Source of the DNA: Viridibacillus arenosi
Lineage (GTDB): Bacteria > Bacillota > Bacilli > Bacillales_A > Planococcaceae
Length of the DNA stretch: 64,000 nucleotides
Reading direction: 5' to 3'
NCBI RefSeq assembly: GCF_001955655.1
Contig: NZ_MSPW01000003.1
Coordinates: 397,177-461,176 of the forward strand
This document shows, one piece after another, positions 36,862 to 46,947 of this stretch (position 1 is the stretch's first letter; every line of letters begins with the position of its first letter). The notes below the pieces were generated by a model. That model was not told the origin of the DNA, searched no databases, and saw nothing but the letters and a program-made list of their open reading frames with translations. A program made the translations under genes and the position numbers.

Positions 36862-37666
36862 CTGATTCACCTTCCAGTATGAAGTTATTAGACTATCATG
36901 CTAATTAAAGAAACTTTAAACTATTATCCTATTTAACTTAGAGGCTCGCAAAACTTGAATAAATCAATTTATTGTGAAAAACAGAATAGAAATTAGTTAG
37001 TTTAAAAACGGCGGGACTATGTGTCAGTAGTTAACGAATGTATAACCTGTCAGTACAAATTTGTATGCTAGTGTTACTTAAAAAATCTGTATCGTTTGTA
37101 GTAGCCCTATCTATATTCAGTAGAAAAAACTCTAGATTTCAACCCCTTTCCCCCTTTTGGAATGCCCATTCTTAAACAGTTAGTAAATTCAATTACATAT
37201 ATCCCCTGGAAATAGAATTTAATGAAATGCATGTCAATTTTGTTCTCTATCTTCTCAACCTCAATAATATTTTTACTTTAACAATACTATTCCTATTTAC
37301 TTTCCAGTATGATAATAATCGATATAGAAATTAATTTAATTGTAAAATATAAAATAGATTCACCTTTATTTTGTACTTAGTAACTTGCTCGTTCTATCCA
37401 ACATAAAGCAAATGAACGCCATCTTGAAAATTAGCGGAATTTCGAAGTCGAAGTAGTGGTACACTTGTATGGACATTAATAATATCAACTTTTCAATTGG
37501 CTATTTTATTCAAAACATCATACCTAGTGGAAGAGTAGAAACATTCGATAAGAGCCGATTATCGTTCATTAGCTTCTAATCTACCTACTGCAAAATTGCG
37601 TATTTCTTTGGGCAGTCACGTATAATTGAATCAAAAAAATCCTAAAGTGACACATTTAAACGTGAG
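36862..37666. other. Long intergenic region, nothing recognised
   Basis: About 800 bp with no convincing open frame. I looked on the minus strand for a yybP-ykoY (Mn2+) or similar riboswitch before the P-type ATPase and saw none. A decayed gene is possible. Confidence 0.4.
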
Positions 37667-37702
37667 AAAACCTCACCAACATACAATTTGGTGAGGTTTT
37701 TT
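37667..37702 (-). terminator. Terminator after two-component system
   Basis: 13-bp stem AAAACCTCACCAA (37667-37679) with its complement at 37688-37700, and T-runs on both sides. It lies about 110 bp after the kinase stop codon. Confidence 0.75.
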
Positions 37703-37809
37703 ACTATATGTCCCTTGTCAGTTGCATTCTAACTCCAACATTAGACATTCGCCCTGCTCTTCAATTTCTTTCCGATTTAAACAATCCATTTGATAACTTA
37801 TCAATTTAA

Positions 37810-39177
37810 CTAATCTGTTGACGTTGTTATTGGCAAGGTGACAATGATGGTCGTTCCTCTGCCCAGTTCACTTTCCACTCGAATGTCCCCTTGATGAAGC
37901 GATACAATTTGTTTAACTATGGCAAGTCCCATACCGCTACCGCCATACTTACGACAATGAGAACGATCGGCCTTAAAAAACCGCTCGAACATACGCTTCT
38001 GATCCGCGAGTGAAATACCAATGCCAGTGTCGGTTATTCGTACCATCACGTTTTTGTTATCTTGGTCGATGCTGACATTAATAACTCCACCATCCTCGGA
38101 AAATTTGATGCTATTGCCGAGTATATTCGTCCATACTTGATTTAATTGATCATAATCAGCCATTAGACGAACGGCTTTTAAATTGAGCTCGAAATGAATG
38201 TTACGAGCGAACCATTGTGGCTGGATCGCAACGATGACTCTTCTAATCTGTTCATCAAGGTTAAACGTGACCAACTGCAGTTGCTGTGACTGTGATTCAA
38301 GTAAACTCAGCTTGAGCAGGCTATCACTCATCTTAGACATCCGATCTGCTTCAGCGATGATAATATCGAGATAACGGCTTCTCTCGTTATCTGTGAGTTC
38401 TACTTGCTTGAGCGCTAAAGCATAACCGGATATCGAGGTAAGCGGCGATTGAACTTCATGCGACACGTTCGATACGAAATCCCTACGCATCTGCTCCAGT
38501 TGATGTAGATCATGAGTCATTTCTTCGAAACTGCGAGCTAAAGTACCAAGCTCACCCTTTTGTTTAATATTCAGCTTAACGTTGAAATCTCCAACTGCTA
38601 TACGCCTGGTTGCTTGCGTCAGCTTTTTAATCGGCATTATTAGAAACATGGCTGCGACTAGAATTAATAAGCTTCCTGCAATCAACGAATAAGTCAAAAA
38701 AGTTAGTGCCCACTTTCTAGTGAATTCGGTGGAAGGTGGTGCTAGCGGCTCTACAAACATTGCTTTCGTTCCCATTTCCGTTTTCAGCGGTAACCCTAAG
38801 AAAAAACTAGCAACACCATTCGGATTGACTTGAACAACTTTTCCATCAAGTACTTCCTTTAGTTGTTCATTAGTTACAGTCACCGGATTGTGTCCGTTAA
38901 GCGATCCATATGACTGGAATTGACCCGTTTCATCATAAATTCGAATATGATATGAATCAAGTTGCTTCATTCCACTTACGAATGACTCCGCTTCACGTAA
39001 CGGAAGTGTTTCATAAATCCGGACAATGTCCTGACCAAAGTGAAGTAAAGGGAATTTTAAGTTTTCGTTCAATTTATCTTTAAATACCCAAGTTGACATA
39101 AAAAAAGCAATGATAGTGCCACCGATTACGGAGACCAGAAATGTCAATACAACACGTGTATATAAGGATTTGGTCAT
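37810..39177 (-). CDS. Sensor histidine kinase with HAMP domain
   Basis: A 455-residue kinase with a transmembrane helix at about 8-30, an extracytoplasmic sensor domain (about 32-160), a second helix at about 165-185, then HAMP (about 185-235). HisKA follows with the phospho-His in FVSNVSHEVQSPLTS, then the ATPase domain with N-box (TNILGNSIKFSE), G1 (ITDTGIGIS) and G2 (YGGSGMGLAIV). Its ATG overlaps the stop codon of the response regulator gene (ATGA). The pair is more GC-rich by eye than its neighbours. No target transporter is next to it, so its stimulus is unknown. Confidence 0.88.
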   Translation of the reverse strand: MTKSLYTRVVLTFLVSVIGGTIIAFFMSTWVFKDKLNENLKFPLLHFGQDIVRIYETLPLREAESFVSGMKQLDSYHIRIYDETGQFQSYGSLNGHNPVTVTNEQLKEVLDGKVVQVNPNGVASFFLGLPLKTEMGTKAMFVEPLAPPSTEFTRKWALTFLTYSLIAGSLLILVAAMFLIMPIKKLTQATRRIAVGDFNVKLNIKQKGELGTLARSFEEMTHDLHQLEQMRRDFVSNVSHEVQSPLTSISGYALALKQVELTDNERSRYLDIIIAEADRMSKMSDSLLKLSLLESQSQQLQLVTFNLDEQIRRVIVAIQPQWFARNIHFELNLKAVRLMADYDQLNQVWTNILGNSIKFSEDGGVINVSIDQDNKNVMVRITDTGIGISLADQKRMFERFFKADRSHCRKYGGSGMGLAIVKQIVSLHQGDIRVESELGRGTTIIVTLPITTSTD

Positions 39178-39848
39178 TTGTCCACCTCAAGCCTGTATCC
39201 AAGTCCACGCACAGTTTCGATACGAAAATCTGTTGTAGTAGAGAACCGTTCACGCAAACGTTTAATATGTACGTCTATCGTTCGATCATCCCCAGCGTAA
39301 TCGATCCCCCAAATCTGATCTATCAACTGCGCGCGAGTATAGACTTGCCCCGGTGTTCCAGCGAGCTTATACAGCAATTCGAACTCCTTGAGTGGTAAAG
39401 TAAGCGAATCTGCCCCACTCATCACCTTAAATGTCTGTCGATCAAGGATGATGTTCCCAAACTGGATCGTCTGTGTGGAGCCAATGCGGTATCGTTTCAA
39501 TAGTGCCTTAACACGAGCCGTCAACTCCAACGGATCGAATGGTTTCGTCAAATAATCATCTGTTCCAAGTTCGAATCCTTTCACTTTCTCCCATGTTTCA
39601 CCTCTCGCAGTGAGCATAAGTAAAGGAAGATCCGGATTGGCTCTTCGAAGATCCTTGCATAACGTCCAACCATCCATAATCGGCATCATAATATCAAGTA
39701 CTACAAGATCCACATGCTTCGAGGCGTAGACAGTCAGTGCTTCCTTACCATCCACAGCTTCAAGTGTTTCGAATCCATCGTTGCGTAAAAATAAACAAAC
39801 GAGTTCGCGAATAACCGCATCGTCGTCAGCAACCAGTATAGTAGGCAT
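39174..39848 (-). CDS. OmpR-family response regulator
   Basis: A 224-residue response regulator. The receiver domain (1-115) has the acidic pair in VADDDAVI, the phospho-Asp in DLVVLDIMMPIMDGW and the Lys in DDYLTKPFDP. The C-terminal winged helix (about 130-222) ends with GDDRTIDVHIKRLRERF and VRGLGYRLE, typical of OmpR/PhoB. The ATG at 39848 follows GAGGG; an earlier ATG at 39866 lacks a ribosome binding site. The kinase gene overlaps its end. Codon choice is visibly more GC-rich than around it. Confidence 0.9.
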   Translation of the reverse strand: MPTILVADDDAVIRELVCLFLRNDGFETLEAVDGKEALTVYASKHVDLVVLDIMMPIMDGWTLCKDLRRANPDLPLLMLTARGETWEKVKGFELGTDDYLTKPFDPLELTARVKALLKRYRIGSTQTIQFGNIILDRQTFKVMSGADSLTLPLKEFELLYKLAGTPGQVYTRAQLIDQIWGIDYAGDDRTIDVHIKRLRERFSTTTDFRIETVRGLGYRLEVDK

Positions 39849-40471
39849 CCGTTCCCTCTTTTCCATCTCATATTGAAGTAACTATTATACTATAATTAAA
39901 ATTGATTTACTCCTATTCTCCCTTTATTTGCGAGAGTAAATAGAAGTCCCTTACTTAAGGATAAATTATTAGACTTTAGCAATCAGGTATAAGAATATTA
40001 TGATTTTCAAATGCTGCCTTCTATGCATTTGAAATATACAATTGTTTTTTCATCTTCCCCCTCATCCTTTACATCCATAATAATTTTTGCTCACCTAAGC
40101 AAATAGTATGGTCAATTCATATACTACTCTTCTATAAGGTACATTCTAAATCAAAAAAACCAATCTCTAAAAGTAGAAACTATTACATCTATACTTTTAG
40201 TTGTAGTAAATACTAAAACTCTTTAGATAGATAAATTAGGCTTCGATTTTTTCTTTTGCCCAACATTTATCGTGCCATCAAAATCATCTCCAGTTATAGA
40301 AATTGCAAAACAGCAATCGTCCATTATAAACGATCATTAGATGACGAATTCAAATTGATTTCATAAATAGAATAAGAAGAATTTCAAGTACAATAAACAA
40401 ATAATCCCACTGGATAAGTATCCAGCGGGATTTTCTTGTCATTAAATGCTAAACAACTGTTTGACTATATA
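39849..40471. other. Intergenic with two hairpins
   Basis: A terminator-like stem for selO lies at 40403-40432 (AATCCC-A-CTGGAT with ATCCAG-C-GGGATT). A 9-bp inverted pair CTAAAAGTA/TACTTTTAG lies at 40167-40175 and 40192-40200. The rest is AT-rich without recognisable features. Confidence 0.5.
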
Positions 40472-41935
40472 TCAAGTACCGCAATACGTACGGTATGGTA
40501 CTGTTGATGTAGGTACCTTGGCATATTCTGTTTGTTCTGCTGAATACTCATAAGGATTTGAAAGCACAGTCAAAAGTTGCTTCATCACACTATAGTCACC
40601 TTGCTTCACTGCTGCTTCTAGTGCAGCTTCAACCCGATGGTTTCGTGGGATTACCGCCGGATTACTATCCCGCATCAACTGATTCGATAATGCTTGAGAT
40701 TGCTGTTGTCGGCTTAGCCTAGCTTGCCAGAGTTCATACCACTGAGAGAATTCTTGAGTCCCATAAAGGGCAGTTTCATCCATAGCATCTAAAGTTAAAG
40801 CGCGAAAAGTATTAGTATAATCTACACGATACTTCTTCATCATACTTAAGAGTCCGTTAATAAGAGCTTCATCTTCGGCCTCTTCATTAAATATCCCAAG
40901 CTTAGCTCTCATTCCTTCGAGCCAATTGGTTTGATACAACTCATTAAAACCTGATAGCTGATCTTGGGCCAATTCGATAGCCTGCTCCAGATTATCATGC
41001 AGTAAAGGCAATAGGGTTTCAGCAAATCGCGCAAGATTCCAACCCGCTAGAAACGGCTGATTGCCATAAGAGTAGCGCCCTTGAGTATCAATGGAACTGA
41101 ATACTGTTTCTGGATCATAGACATCCATAAAAGCACAAGGACCAAAATCAATGGTTTCACCACTAATGGACATGTTATCTGTGTTCATCACTCCATGAAT
41201 AAAACCAACGAGTTGCCATTTGGCAATAAGCTTTGCTTGATGTTCAATCACTTCTTGAAGAAGAGAAAGATATTTGTCTTCATTAGCTTCAATATTAGGA
41301 AAATGACGCTCAATTGTATAATCAGCAAGAGTCTGGAGTTCCTCTATTGTGCCGAAGTTTGCAGCATATTGAAAGGTTCCGACACGTATATGACTAGCTG
41401 CCACACGAGTCAATACAGCACCCGGTAGTTCCGTTTCGCGTAAAACAGGTTCACCTGTTGTTACTACTGCAAGACTACGGGTAGTAGGTATTTCAAAGGC
41501 ATGCATTGCTTCGCTAATGATATATTCTCGTAGCATTGGTCCTAGTGTTGCACGACCATCACCCCCGCGGGAGTATGGTGTTCTACCTGAACCTTTAAGC
41601 TGAATATCAATTCGCTTACCATTTGGTGAAATGTGCTCACCTAACAGTATTGCTCGGCCATCTCCCAGCATATTAAAATGGCCGAATTGATGCCCTGCAT
41701 AAGCTTGAGCAAGTGGCGAAGCGCCTTCAGGAATCTGATTTCCTGCAAATATTTCAATACCGTCTTCTTTTTGTAATTCTTGAACGTTTAAACCCAAAGA
41801 TGTTGCCAACTCACTATTAAAAATTATCAACTCCGGCGAAATGGCCGGGGTTGGATTGATGCTTGAAAAAAATGACTTTGGCAAACGGCTATAGCTATTG
41901 TCAAAGTTCCAACCTACTTCATTATTTTTTGTCAT
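40472..41935 (-). CDS. selO: Protein adenylyltransferase SelO (YdiU)
   Basis: A 487-residue pseudokinase-fold enzyme that transfers AMP from ATP to protein Ser/Thr/Tyr residues; in E. coli it acts in redox control. The N-terminal [17 protein letters not shown], the [18 protein letters not shown] segment and the [12 protein letters not shown] catalytic stretch are present, as is the FGPCAFMD metal site. The chain ends with YRTYCGT; many SelO proteins end this way, with a conserved C-terminal Cys. AAAGGAG precedes the ATG. Full length, stand-alone. Confidence 0.93.
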   Translation of the reverse strand: MTKNNEVGWNFDNSYSRLPKSFFSSINPTPAISPELIIFNSELATSLGLNVQELQKEDGIEIFAGNQIPEGASPLAQAYAGHQFGHFNMLGDGRAILLGEHISPNGKRIDIQLKGSGRTPYSRGGDGRATLGPMLREYIISEAMHAFEIPTTRSLAVVTTGEPVLRETELPGAVLTRVAASHIRVGTFQYAANFGTIEELQTLADYTIERHFPNIEANEDKYLSLLQEVIEHQAKLIAKWQLVGFIHGVMNTDNMSISGETIDFGPCAFMDVYDPETVFSSIDTQGRYSYGNQPFLAGWNLARFAETLLPLLHDNLEQAIELAQDQLSGFNELYQTNWLEGMRAKLGIFNEEAEDEALINGLLSMMKKYRVDYTNTFRALTLDAMDETALYGTQEFSQWYELWQARLSRQQQSQALSNQLMRDSNPAVIPRNHRVEAALEAAVKQGDYSVMKQLLTVLSNPYEYSAEQTEYAKVPTSTVPYRTYCGT

Positions 41936-42262
41936 AGTTTCTCCTTTTGGTCTTTATATATACTTTCTCTTAAATGAAGTAATAACGAAAAACACTTTAT
42001 ATTTTTTCGTTATCTTCTTTCTATAAAAACACAATGCATTTCTTTTAATGTTTACTTCTGCTTATTAATTATACCGTTTGCACAGTTTTAAGTGTTTTTT
42101 ATTTTCAGTGTTGCGGAATTTAAGAGCCATCTATCTTCACTTCAACTCCAATGGGTTAGACAATGCTCATAAATTTATATAACTTTAGAATTACCTCATA
42201 TTATGAATTGTCATGATTATTAGTATTATTGAAATAAAATATAATATCGGTGCCTGGTTCCC
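41936..42262. other. Intergenic, nothing recognised
   Basis: AT-rich gap between the transglutaminase-like and selO genes; presumably holds the selO promoter. No hairpin or frame stands out. Confidence 0.4.
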
Positions 42263-43486
42263 TTATATATTAGTAAGTATACTTAAACATGACAACGTTA
42301 AGAAAAAGCCTAATACATACAGAAGGAGATTCCCCTCATTCCTTACAATGGATAGAATCGTGCCTAGTAATAGAAATGGATATGCTAAGAGTGGTAGTAA
42401 ATTAAGCAACATTTCGTTTTTCATAATGAAATCATTGATCATTTCTATAATTATGAGAAGAAAACCAATATTGAAACTTGCCAATTTTACTTTATAAGTT
42501 AAATTCTTCAGAATAGAGGTGTGTTGTCCAGTCCACTCTCCAAATAATGCTTTAATTGATATTCGATCTTCTTTACTATGTAATTTTGGATAAATAGGCT
42601 GTAAAAAAGGAGCCTTACCTTCTATTGATTCATACCCCCATGCTATTTCATTTCCATCAATGCATTCTTTTGTTACACCTTGTGAATATTCTAGGTTATC
42701 AATGTATTTCGGATCTAATAATCTTTCCGGGTCAATAGAAAATGCTAATCTTTTCCCTTCGTGATCGCCAAAATATCTTTTCTTATTTGGGAAAACTCCA
42801 TAATGTATAGCTGATGATATATTTATAAATGGGTGTAAATACATTTTCATCCTCCCCATACTCGGATCAACTGGAATCCATCCTTCATTTTCAATATAAA
42901 TTTCACTCCATGCATGAGGTGAAAATTTCTTAAGTATCCAAGTTCCATATAACATTCTTGCTGGAATCTCGATAGCTCTACAATACGAACAGAAGATTGC
43001 ACCAAACTCTCCGCAGTCACCCTTCTTCCTTTCTTTAAAAACTGCAACCCCTCTTCCAGAAAGATGTGAGGAGTACTTGTATGTTTTTATAATATATAGA
43101 AATAATTTTTCAGCCTTTTCAATATCTGTACTTACTCCTTCTACAATCCTTTGTGCTTCTTTTTTTATCTCTTCACTTACAGGTATTAGATTTGTAGAAC
43201 GCAAAAAGAACTCCTTTTCTTCTTTTGTTATGTTAGATGTATAAGTTTTATCTCTTCTGCTACCTTGATAATCAATTGTTATTTCTAATTTTTGACCTGG
43301 CTCTAACTTGTAATACCATAGATTATTCAAAAAGGAATGCTCAGAAATTTTTTCTGGTATAAGATTAGGTTTTGTCACGATATATTGTTGTGTGGAAGAT
43401 TCTTTTGGTTCTGAAAACCATACTTCAACATTTCCCTTAGTAATATTTTCGTACTGATATTTCATTTTAAAATTTTGCTTCCTCAT
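42263..43486 (-). CDS. Transglutaminase-like membrane protein
   Basis: A 407-residue protein with a transglutaminase-like (papain-fold) core: Cys in KKGDCGEFGAIFC near residue 158, His in FSPHAWSEIYI near 192, and Asp in GWIPVDPS near 207 complete the triad. The N-terminal 120 residues are beta-rich. The last 90 residues hold about three hydrophobic segments, so the enzyme is tethered to the membrane, probably with the core in the cytosol as there is no signal peptide. Such domains act as proteases or amidases in many bacteria. AGGGGTG precedes the ATG. Substrate unknown. Confidence 0.75.
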   Translation of the reverse strand: MRKQNFKMKYQYENITKGNVEVWFSEPKESSTQQYIVTKPNLIPEKISEHSFLNNLWYYKLEPGQKLEITIDYQGSRRDKTYTSNITKEEKEFFLRSTNLIPVSEEIKKEAQRIVEGVSTDIEKAEKLFLYIIKTYKYSSHLSGRGVAVFKERKKGDCGEFGAIFCSYCRAIEIPARMLYGTWILKKFSPHAWSEIYIENEGWIPVDPSMGRMKMYLHPFINISSAIHYGVFPNKKRYFGDHEGKRLAFSIDPERLLDPKYIDNLEYSQGVTKECIDGNEIAWGYESIEGKAPFLQPIYPKLHSKEDRISIKALFGEWTGQHTSILKNLTYKVKLASFNIGFLLIIIEMINDFIMKNEMLLNLLPLLAYPFLLLGTILSIVRNEGNLLLYVLGFFLTLSCLSILTNI

Positions 43487-43624
43487 ACATCACACCCCTA
43501 TACTTTTTGTTTTAAAGATAACTATTAATCAACACATATTTTCAATTCACTCGATCGCCTTCACTCAAATCCATATTATAACATTTTTGTAATTTCAGTT
43601 AATTATTTACCTTTTATTAAAAAA

Positions 43625-43654
43625 TCCCCTTAAGTCAATAAAGACTTAAGAGGA
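43625..43654 (-). terminator. Terminator after YdjM-like gene
   Basis: Stem CTTAAGTC (43629-43636) with GACTTAAG (43643-43650), extended by three more pairs past a mismatch, and a minus-strand T-run. Confidence 0.75.
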
Positions 43655-43664
43655 AATTTCTGTT

Positions 43665-44144
43665 TTAGAGTAAATGAACAATTGTTTGAAATGCAAAATA
43701 CACGCTAATAATTGTTAATACAGTAGCAACAATATTCTCTACCTTACTTCCAGTTCGAGTTGTAAACGGTAATCGCACTGTGATTTTTAGTGGAAAGAAT
43801 AACTTAATACCATTTTTTGTAGCCATATCAAGCAGATAATGGCTGACCATTCCAAGTAATACGCCTGCTGTGATTGATTCATTCGAAATATATGTATTCA
43901 TAACAACGAACATTAATAATAAAAATAGTAAACTATGCGTGAACGATCGATGCCCAAATATCTTATTGACGACTTTTGATGTGATACGGAACGTCCGTCC
44001 TATTTTACTGCCACTGTGGCAAATATCTGGTATCAATGCTCCTATTACACTTGAACCAACGAGTATTAATGGATCGTAATTTGAAATTTGTGCAAAAGCA
44101 AGACCTGCTGTAATGCCGCCTAAGATGTGAGTATTTCCTGTCAT
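43665..44144 (-). CDS. YdjM-like membrane-bound metal-dependent hydrolase
   Basis: A 159-residue membrane protein of the YdjM (DUF457) family. Conserved metal-binding motifs are visible: THILGG at the N-terminus, the PDICH segment near residue 40, FGHRSFTHS near 65 and SHYLLDMAT near 105. Three or four hydrophobic helices carry them. Family members are predicted membrane-bound metallohydrolases, often under LexA control; I see no LexA box here. AAGGAG precedes the ATG at 44144. Monocistronic. Confidence 0.8.
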   Translation of the reverse strand: MTGNTHILGGITAGLAFAQISNYDPLILVGSSVIGALIPDICHSGSKIGRTFRITSKVVNKIFGHRSFTHSLLFLLLMFVVMNTYISNESITAGVLLGMVSHYLLDMATKNGIKLFFPLKITVRLPFTTRTGSKVENIVATVLTIISVYFAFQTIVHLL

Positions 44145-44356
44145 GCTTGTAATTCTCCTTAATTCTATTAATATGTGTGCCCTTTTACATTACACTAATC
44201 GTAGTCATAATTATATATATAATAGTGTTTTTTTGATAAACAAACAAATGTTTTGTGTTATTTTACCTAAGTTCATCATCTCCTAATAAGAATCATATTC
44301 TTTGAATCAACGCTAGCATAGCTATAATTTAGTGAAAATAGTAAGCCCTACAATAA

Positions 44357-44402
44357 AAATGCACCCTAAATGTTATTTTTGTATAACAATTAGGGTGCAT
44401 TT
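44357..44402 (-). terminator. Long hairpin terminator after GntR gene
   Basis: A 20-bp stem with one mismatch (44357-44376 and 44383-44402) and a 6-nt loop, followed by a T-rich tail on the minus strand. It lies 165 bp past the GntR gene. The rest of 44145-44567 has no other feature I can name. Confidence 0.75.
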
Positions 44403-44567
44403 CTATATTAAGTTGTCTTTACTTCTTCCATAAGCTTATCTATTACATCTTATTATCTCTAAAATACAATTTAACTTATTAAAATTACCTCGAATTATCA
44501 GAAATAATAATAGGTTTATCTATGTATTACTTAGCAACTTGAAAACATGCAGTTATATCAACAACCT

Positions 44568-45308
44568 CTACTTCACCGCATTTACTTTTATGCAACTATA
44601 TTCTTTAGGTATATAGAATTTATTGTAAACTAATGGATAATCCTCATGAATAAAAATACTCTCTAATAATAAATCACAGTCTTCTCCACCATCTACTTTA
44701 TGTTTCTGTGAAGAAGAATTAACAGAAGCTGAACGCTTTATGTCAATCGTAGATCTATTTGCAAGCTTATAAATTCTAGTTTCAAGCATTTCTAATAATT
44801 GATCATTATCTTGTAAATCTAAATTCAATTCAGCTACTGCTTCAATTGCGATATTCGTAAAGGCATAGGCAACAACTTCCCCTGCACTTTTATACCACCT
44901 CTCAAACGCAACAACGGCGGCGGACTTCCTACATAATACTTGCTGGGTATATTCACTATCCAAATCAATTCTGAAACTCATCTCAACATCATCTATTTGT
45001 TTCGTATGAGATTTATACAGAGGATTCCCTATTTTTTCTATACCTATTTTTTCATTATTTATTGCTATCTTCGTAATAAAATTCCCTTTTCCATGTACCC
45101 TTTTCACCAGTCCATCATCTTGTAAAAGGGAAAGGGACTGTCTTAATGTCATTCTACTAACTCCGAACATTTTTGCTAATTCAGGTTCTGCCGGTAATTT
45201 GCTATCTAACATAAACGTTCCATTCATGATGAGTTTATATAATTCATCATACACAGTTATATACAATGGTTTTTTTCTTTCTTCCATATTTGCAATTTTG
45301 AATTCCAT
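44568..45308 (-). CDS. GntR/HutC-family regulator with UTRA domain
   Basis: A 246-residue regulator. The N-terminal winged helix (about 15-80) contains SKLPAEPELAKMFGVSRMTLRQ and LVKRVHGKGNFI, classic for GntR. The rest (about 95-240) is a UTRA ligand-binding domain, usually for a sugar or nucleotide. It lies downstream of an MFS transporter and deoD on the same strand, which points to purine nucleosides as effector. A terminator separates it from the transporter, so it has its own promoter. The ATG at 45308 follows AGGTG; a GTG six bases earlier is less likely. Confidence 0.85.
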   Translation of the reverse strand: MEFKIANMEERKKPLYITVYDELYKLIMNGTFMLDSKLPAEPELAKMFGVSRMTLRQSLSLLQDDGLVKRVHGKGNFITKIAINNEKIGIEKIGNPLYKSHTKQIDDVEMSFRIDLDSEYTQQVLCRKSAAVVAFERWYKSAGEVVAYAFTNIAIEAVAELNLDLQDNDQLLEMLETRIYKLANRSTIDIKRSASVNSSSQKHKVDGGEDCDLLLESIFIHEDYPLVYNKFYIPKEYSCIKVNAVK

Positions 45309-45407
45309 CTTCACACACCTATACTATTTTTAGATTATGGATCCTCATCAATTTATTTCATTAATATGTATTATAAAGTTAGTAAATCATTACATCTATT
45401 TCATAAA

Positions 45408-45441
45408 AAATGTGTCACAGCTTATTATCTGTGACACATTT
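45408..45441 (-). terminator. Terminator after MFS gene
   Basis: Perfect 13-bp stem AAATGTGTCACAG (45408-45420) with its complement at 45429-45441, followed on the minus strand by a T-run. Confidence 0.85.
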
Positions 45442-45458
45442 ACCTGAACTAACTTCCG

Positions 45459-46796
45459 TTAATTAGTTTTTTCTAATTTACTTAATAGAGTCACAAACAA
45501 TCCTAAACTAACAAACGCAATAATTGAAAGAACAATTAGGATAGTTGAAATTTCTACTTTATCAAGCATCGCTGCAGTGTATGTGATACCGATAGAAGCA
45601 GCCACATTCAATGTTAAATTGTAGAAACCGATTGCTGTTCCCGATTTATCTTTTGGTATTGTTCTAATACATGTTTCAAGCATAGGTGCATACATGAAAG
45701 CAAATGAACCTGAGAATAGCATCATAGAAATAACAAAAATGACAACAGTGCTTCCAACAAATAAGCCTGGAATTAACAAGCTTGCAGCAATACCAATAAG
45801 TGCAATAGAGATTGCCTGTTTACTGCTTAAATATTTTGCAATTTTCCCAGAAAGCATACCAACGATTATTGCTGTAATGTACCCAGGGATTAATAATAAT
45901 GAGATAACATCTAGTTTTAAGCCATATACTCCTTCAAGAATAAATGGGAAAGTGAAAATATAGCCTAATTGAACTGTATAAATGACAAATGCAACTGATA
46001 AAGTTCTAATGAAATTCTTATTTTTAAAGAAAGAGATATCAATTAGAGCTTTAGGGCTTTTGCTTATATACACTAAGAATAACGTCATAGCAATGATAAA
46101 ACCAATTAGATACAGCCAATTAAAGTTTGAAATAAAGAGAATAACCGATGTAGCAATTGCTGCAATCAAAAATAAACCAATTACATCAACATAGCTTTTT
46201 GTAGACTTTTCTTTCGGTAGATATTTCATGATAAATGGAACAAGAGCTATTGTTACTAAAGGAATTATAAATAGAGTTGTCCAATGTAAATATGTTGAAA
46301 CATATCCACCTGTTACAGAACCAATTACAAGTGACAGAGAATAACTACTTGTACTAAACCCTAAAAACTTTTTTTGCTCTGCTTTTGGCAAATGCTTTGT
46401 AACGTAAATCACATATAATGTTTCAGCAGATGCTAAACCAGCTGTTTGAATAATTCTCGAAAAAAGAATCATCGCATACGAATCTTTAAAAACGTAACCC
46501 ATCACAGAACCAGCACAAATCATAATAACACCAGCAATTAAAAGCGTTCTGATATTGATTGAATCAGCTAAGGAAGCGTATACAACCGCTCCAATACCAA
46601 TTACAAGACCTGCAAGAGTAGCTTGCCAACTAACAGTTGTTACTGAAATTCCAAGGTCATCTGCTATTGCTACTGAAACTAATTTAAACGAATTATCAAT
46701 AGTCAATGCGAATACAAAGAAAAGTAAAATTATAGGTACTGCCTTTTTTACATTATGGTTTTGTGATGCTGATGATTTTTCACTAATTGCGACCAT
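45459..46796 (-). CDS. MFS transporter, possible nucleoside/purine transport
   Basis: A 445-residue major facilitator with about 12-14 helices. The N-terminal tail (1-18) is polar; the first half contains VSWQATLAGLVIGIGAVVYASLAD (motif A region). It lies between deoD and a GntR-type regulator on one strand, with gaps of about 150 bp on each side, so it probably moves a nucleoside, base or related compound; that is context inference, and a drug exporter is also possible. AGGGAG precedes the ATG at 46796. Confidence 0.75.
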   Translation of the reverse strand: MVAISEKSSASQNHNVKKAVPIILLFFVFALTIDNSFKLVSVAIADDLGISVTTVSWQATLAGLVIGIGAVVYASLADSINIRTLLIAGVIMICAGSVMGYVFKDSYAMILFSRIIQTAGLASAETLYVIYVTKHLPKAEQKKFLGFSTSSYSLSLVIGSVTGGYVSTYLHWTTLFIIPLVTIALVPFIMKYLPKEKSTKSYVDVIGLFLIAAIATSVILFISNFNWLYLIGFIIAMTLFLVYISKSPKALIDISFFKNKNFIRTLSVAFVIYTVQLGYIFTFPFILEGVYGLKLDVISLLLIPGYITAIIVGMLSGKIAKYLSSKQAISIALIGIAASLLIPGLFVGSTVVIFVISMMLFSGSFAFMYAPMLETCIRTIPKDKSGTAIGFYNLTLNVAASIGITYTAAMLDKVEISTILIVLSIIAFVSLGLFVTLLSKLEKTN

Positions 46797-46947
46797 TTTA
46801 TGGCTCCCTGTCTTAAGAAAATTTAATTTAATCTACTATTTAATATAATATTCAAGACATGGAATCTACTTCGAAATTGTGAAGCAGTTAAATACTCTTT
46901 AACTGTTTCCTCTAACTCACACTCGTTATATTCCACTTAAATAATTA

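Noticed and set aside
36862..37100. Possible metal riboswitch before the P-type ATPase.
   Set aside because: None of the conserved yybP-ykoY or M-box loops could be found on the minus strand.
32483..44377. A 16-base identity (CACCCTAAATGTTATT) shared by 32483-32498 and 44362-44377.
   Set aside because: The second copy is half of a terminator stem and the first has no hairpin partner. One AT-rich 16-mer match in 64 kb can occur by chance.
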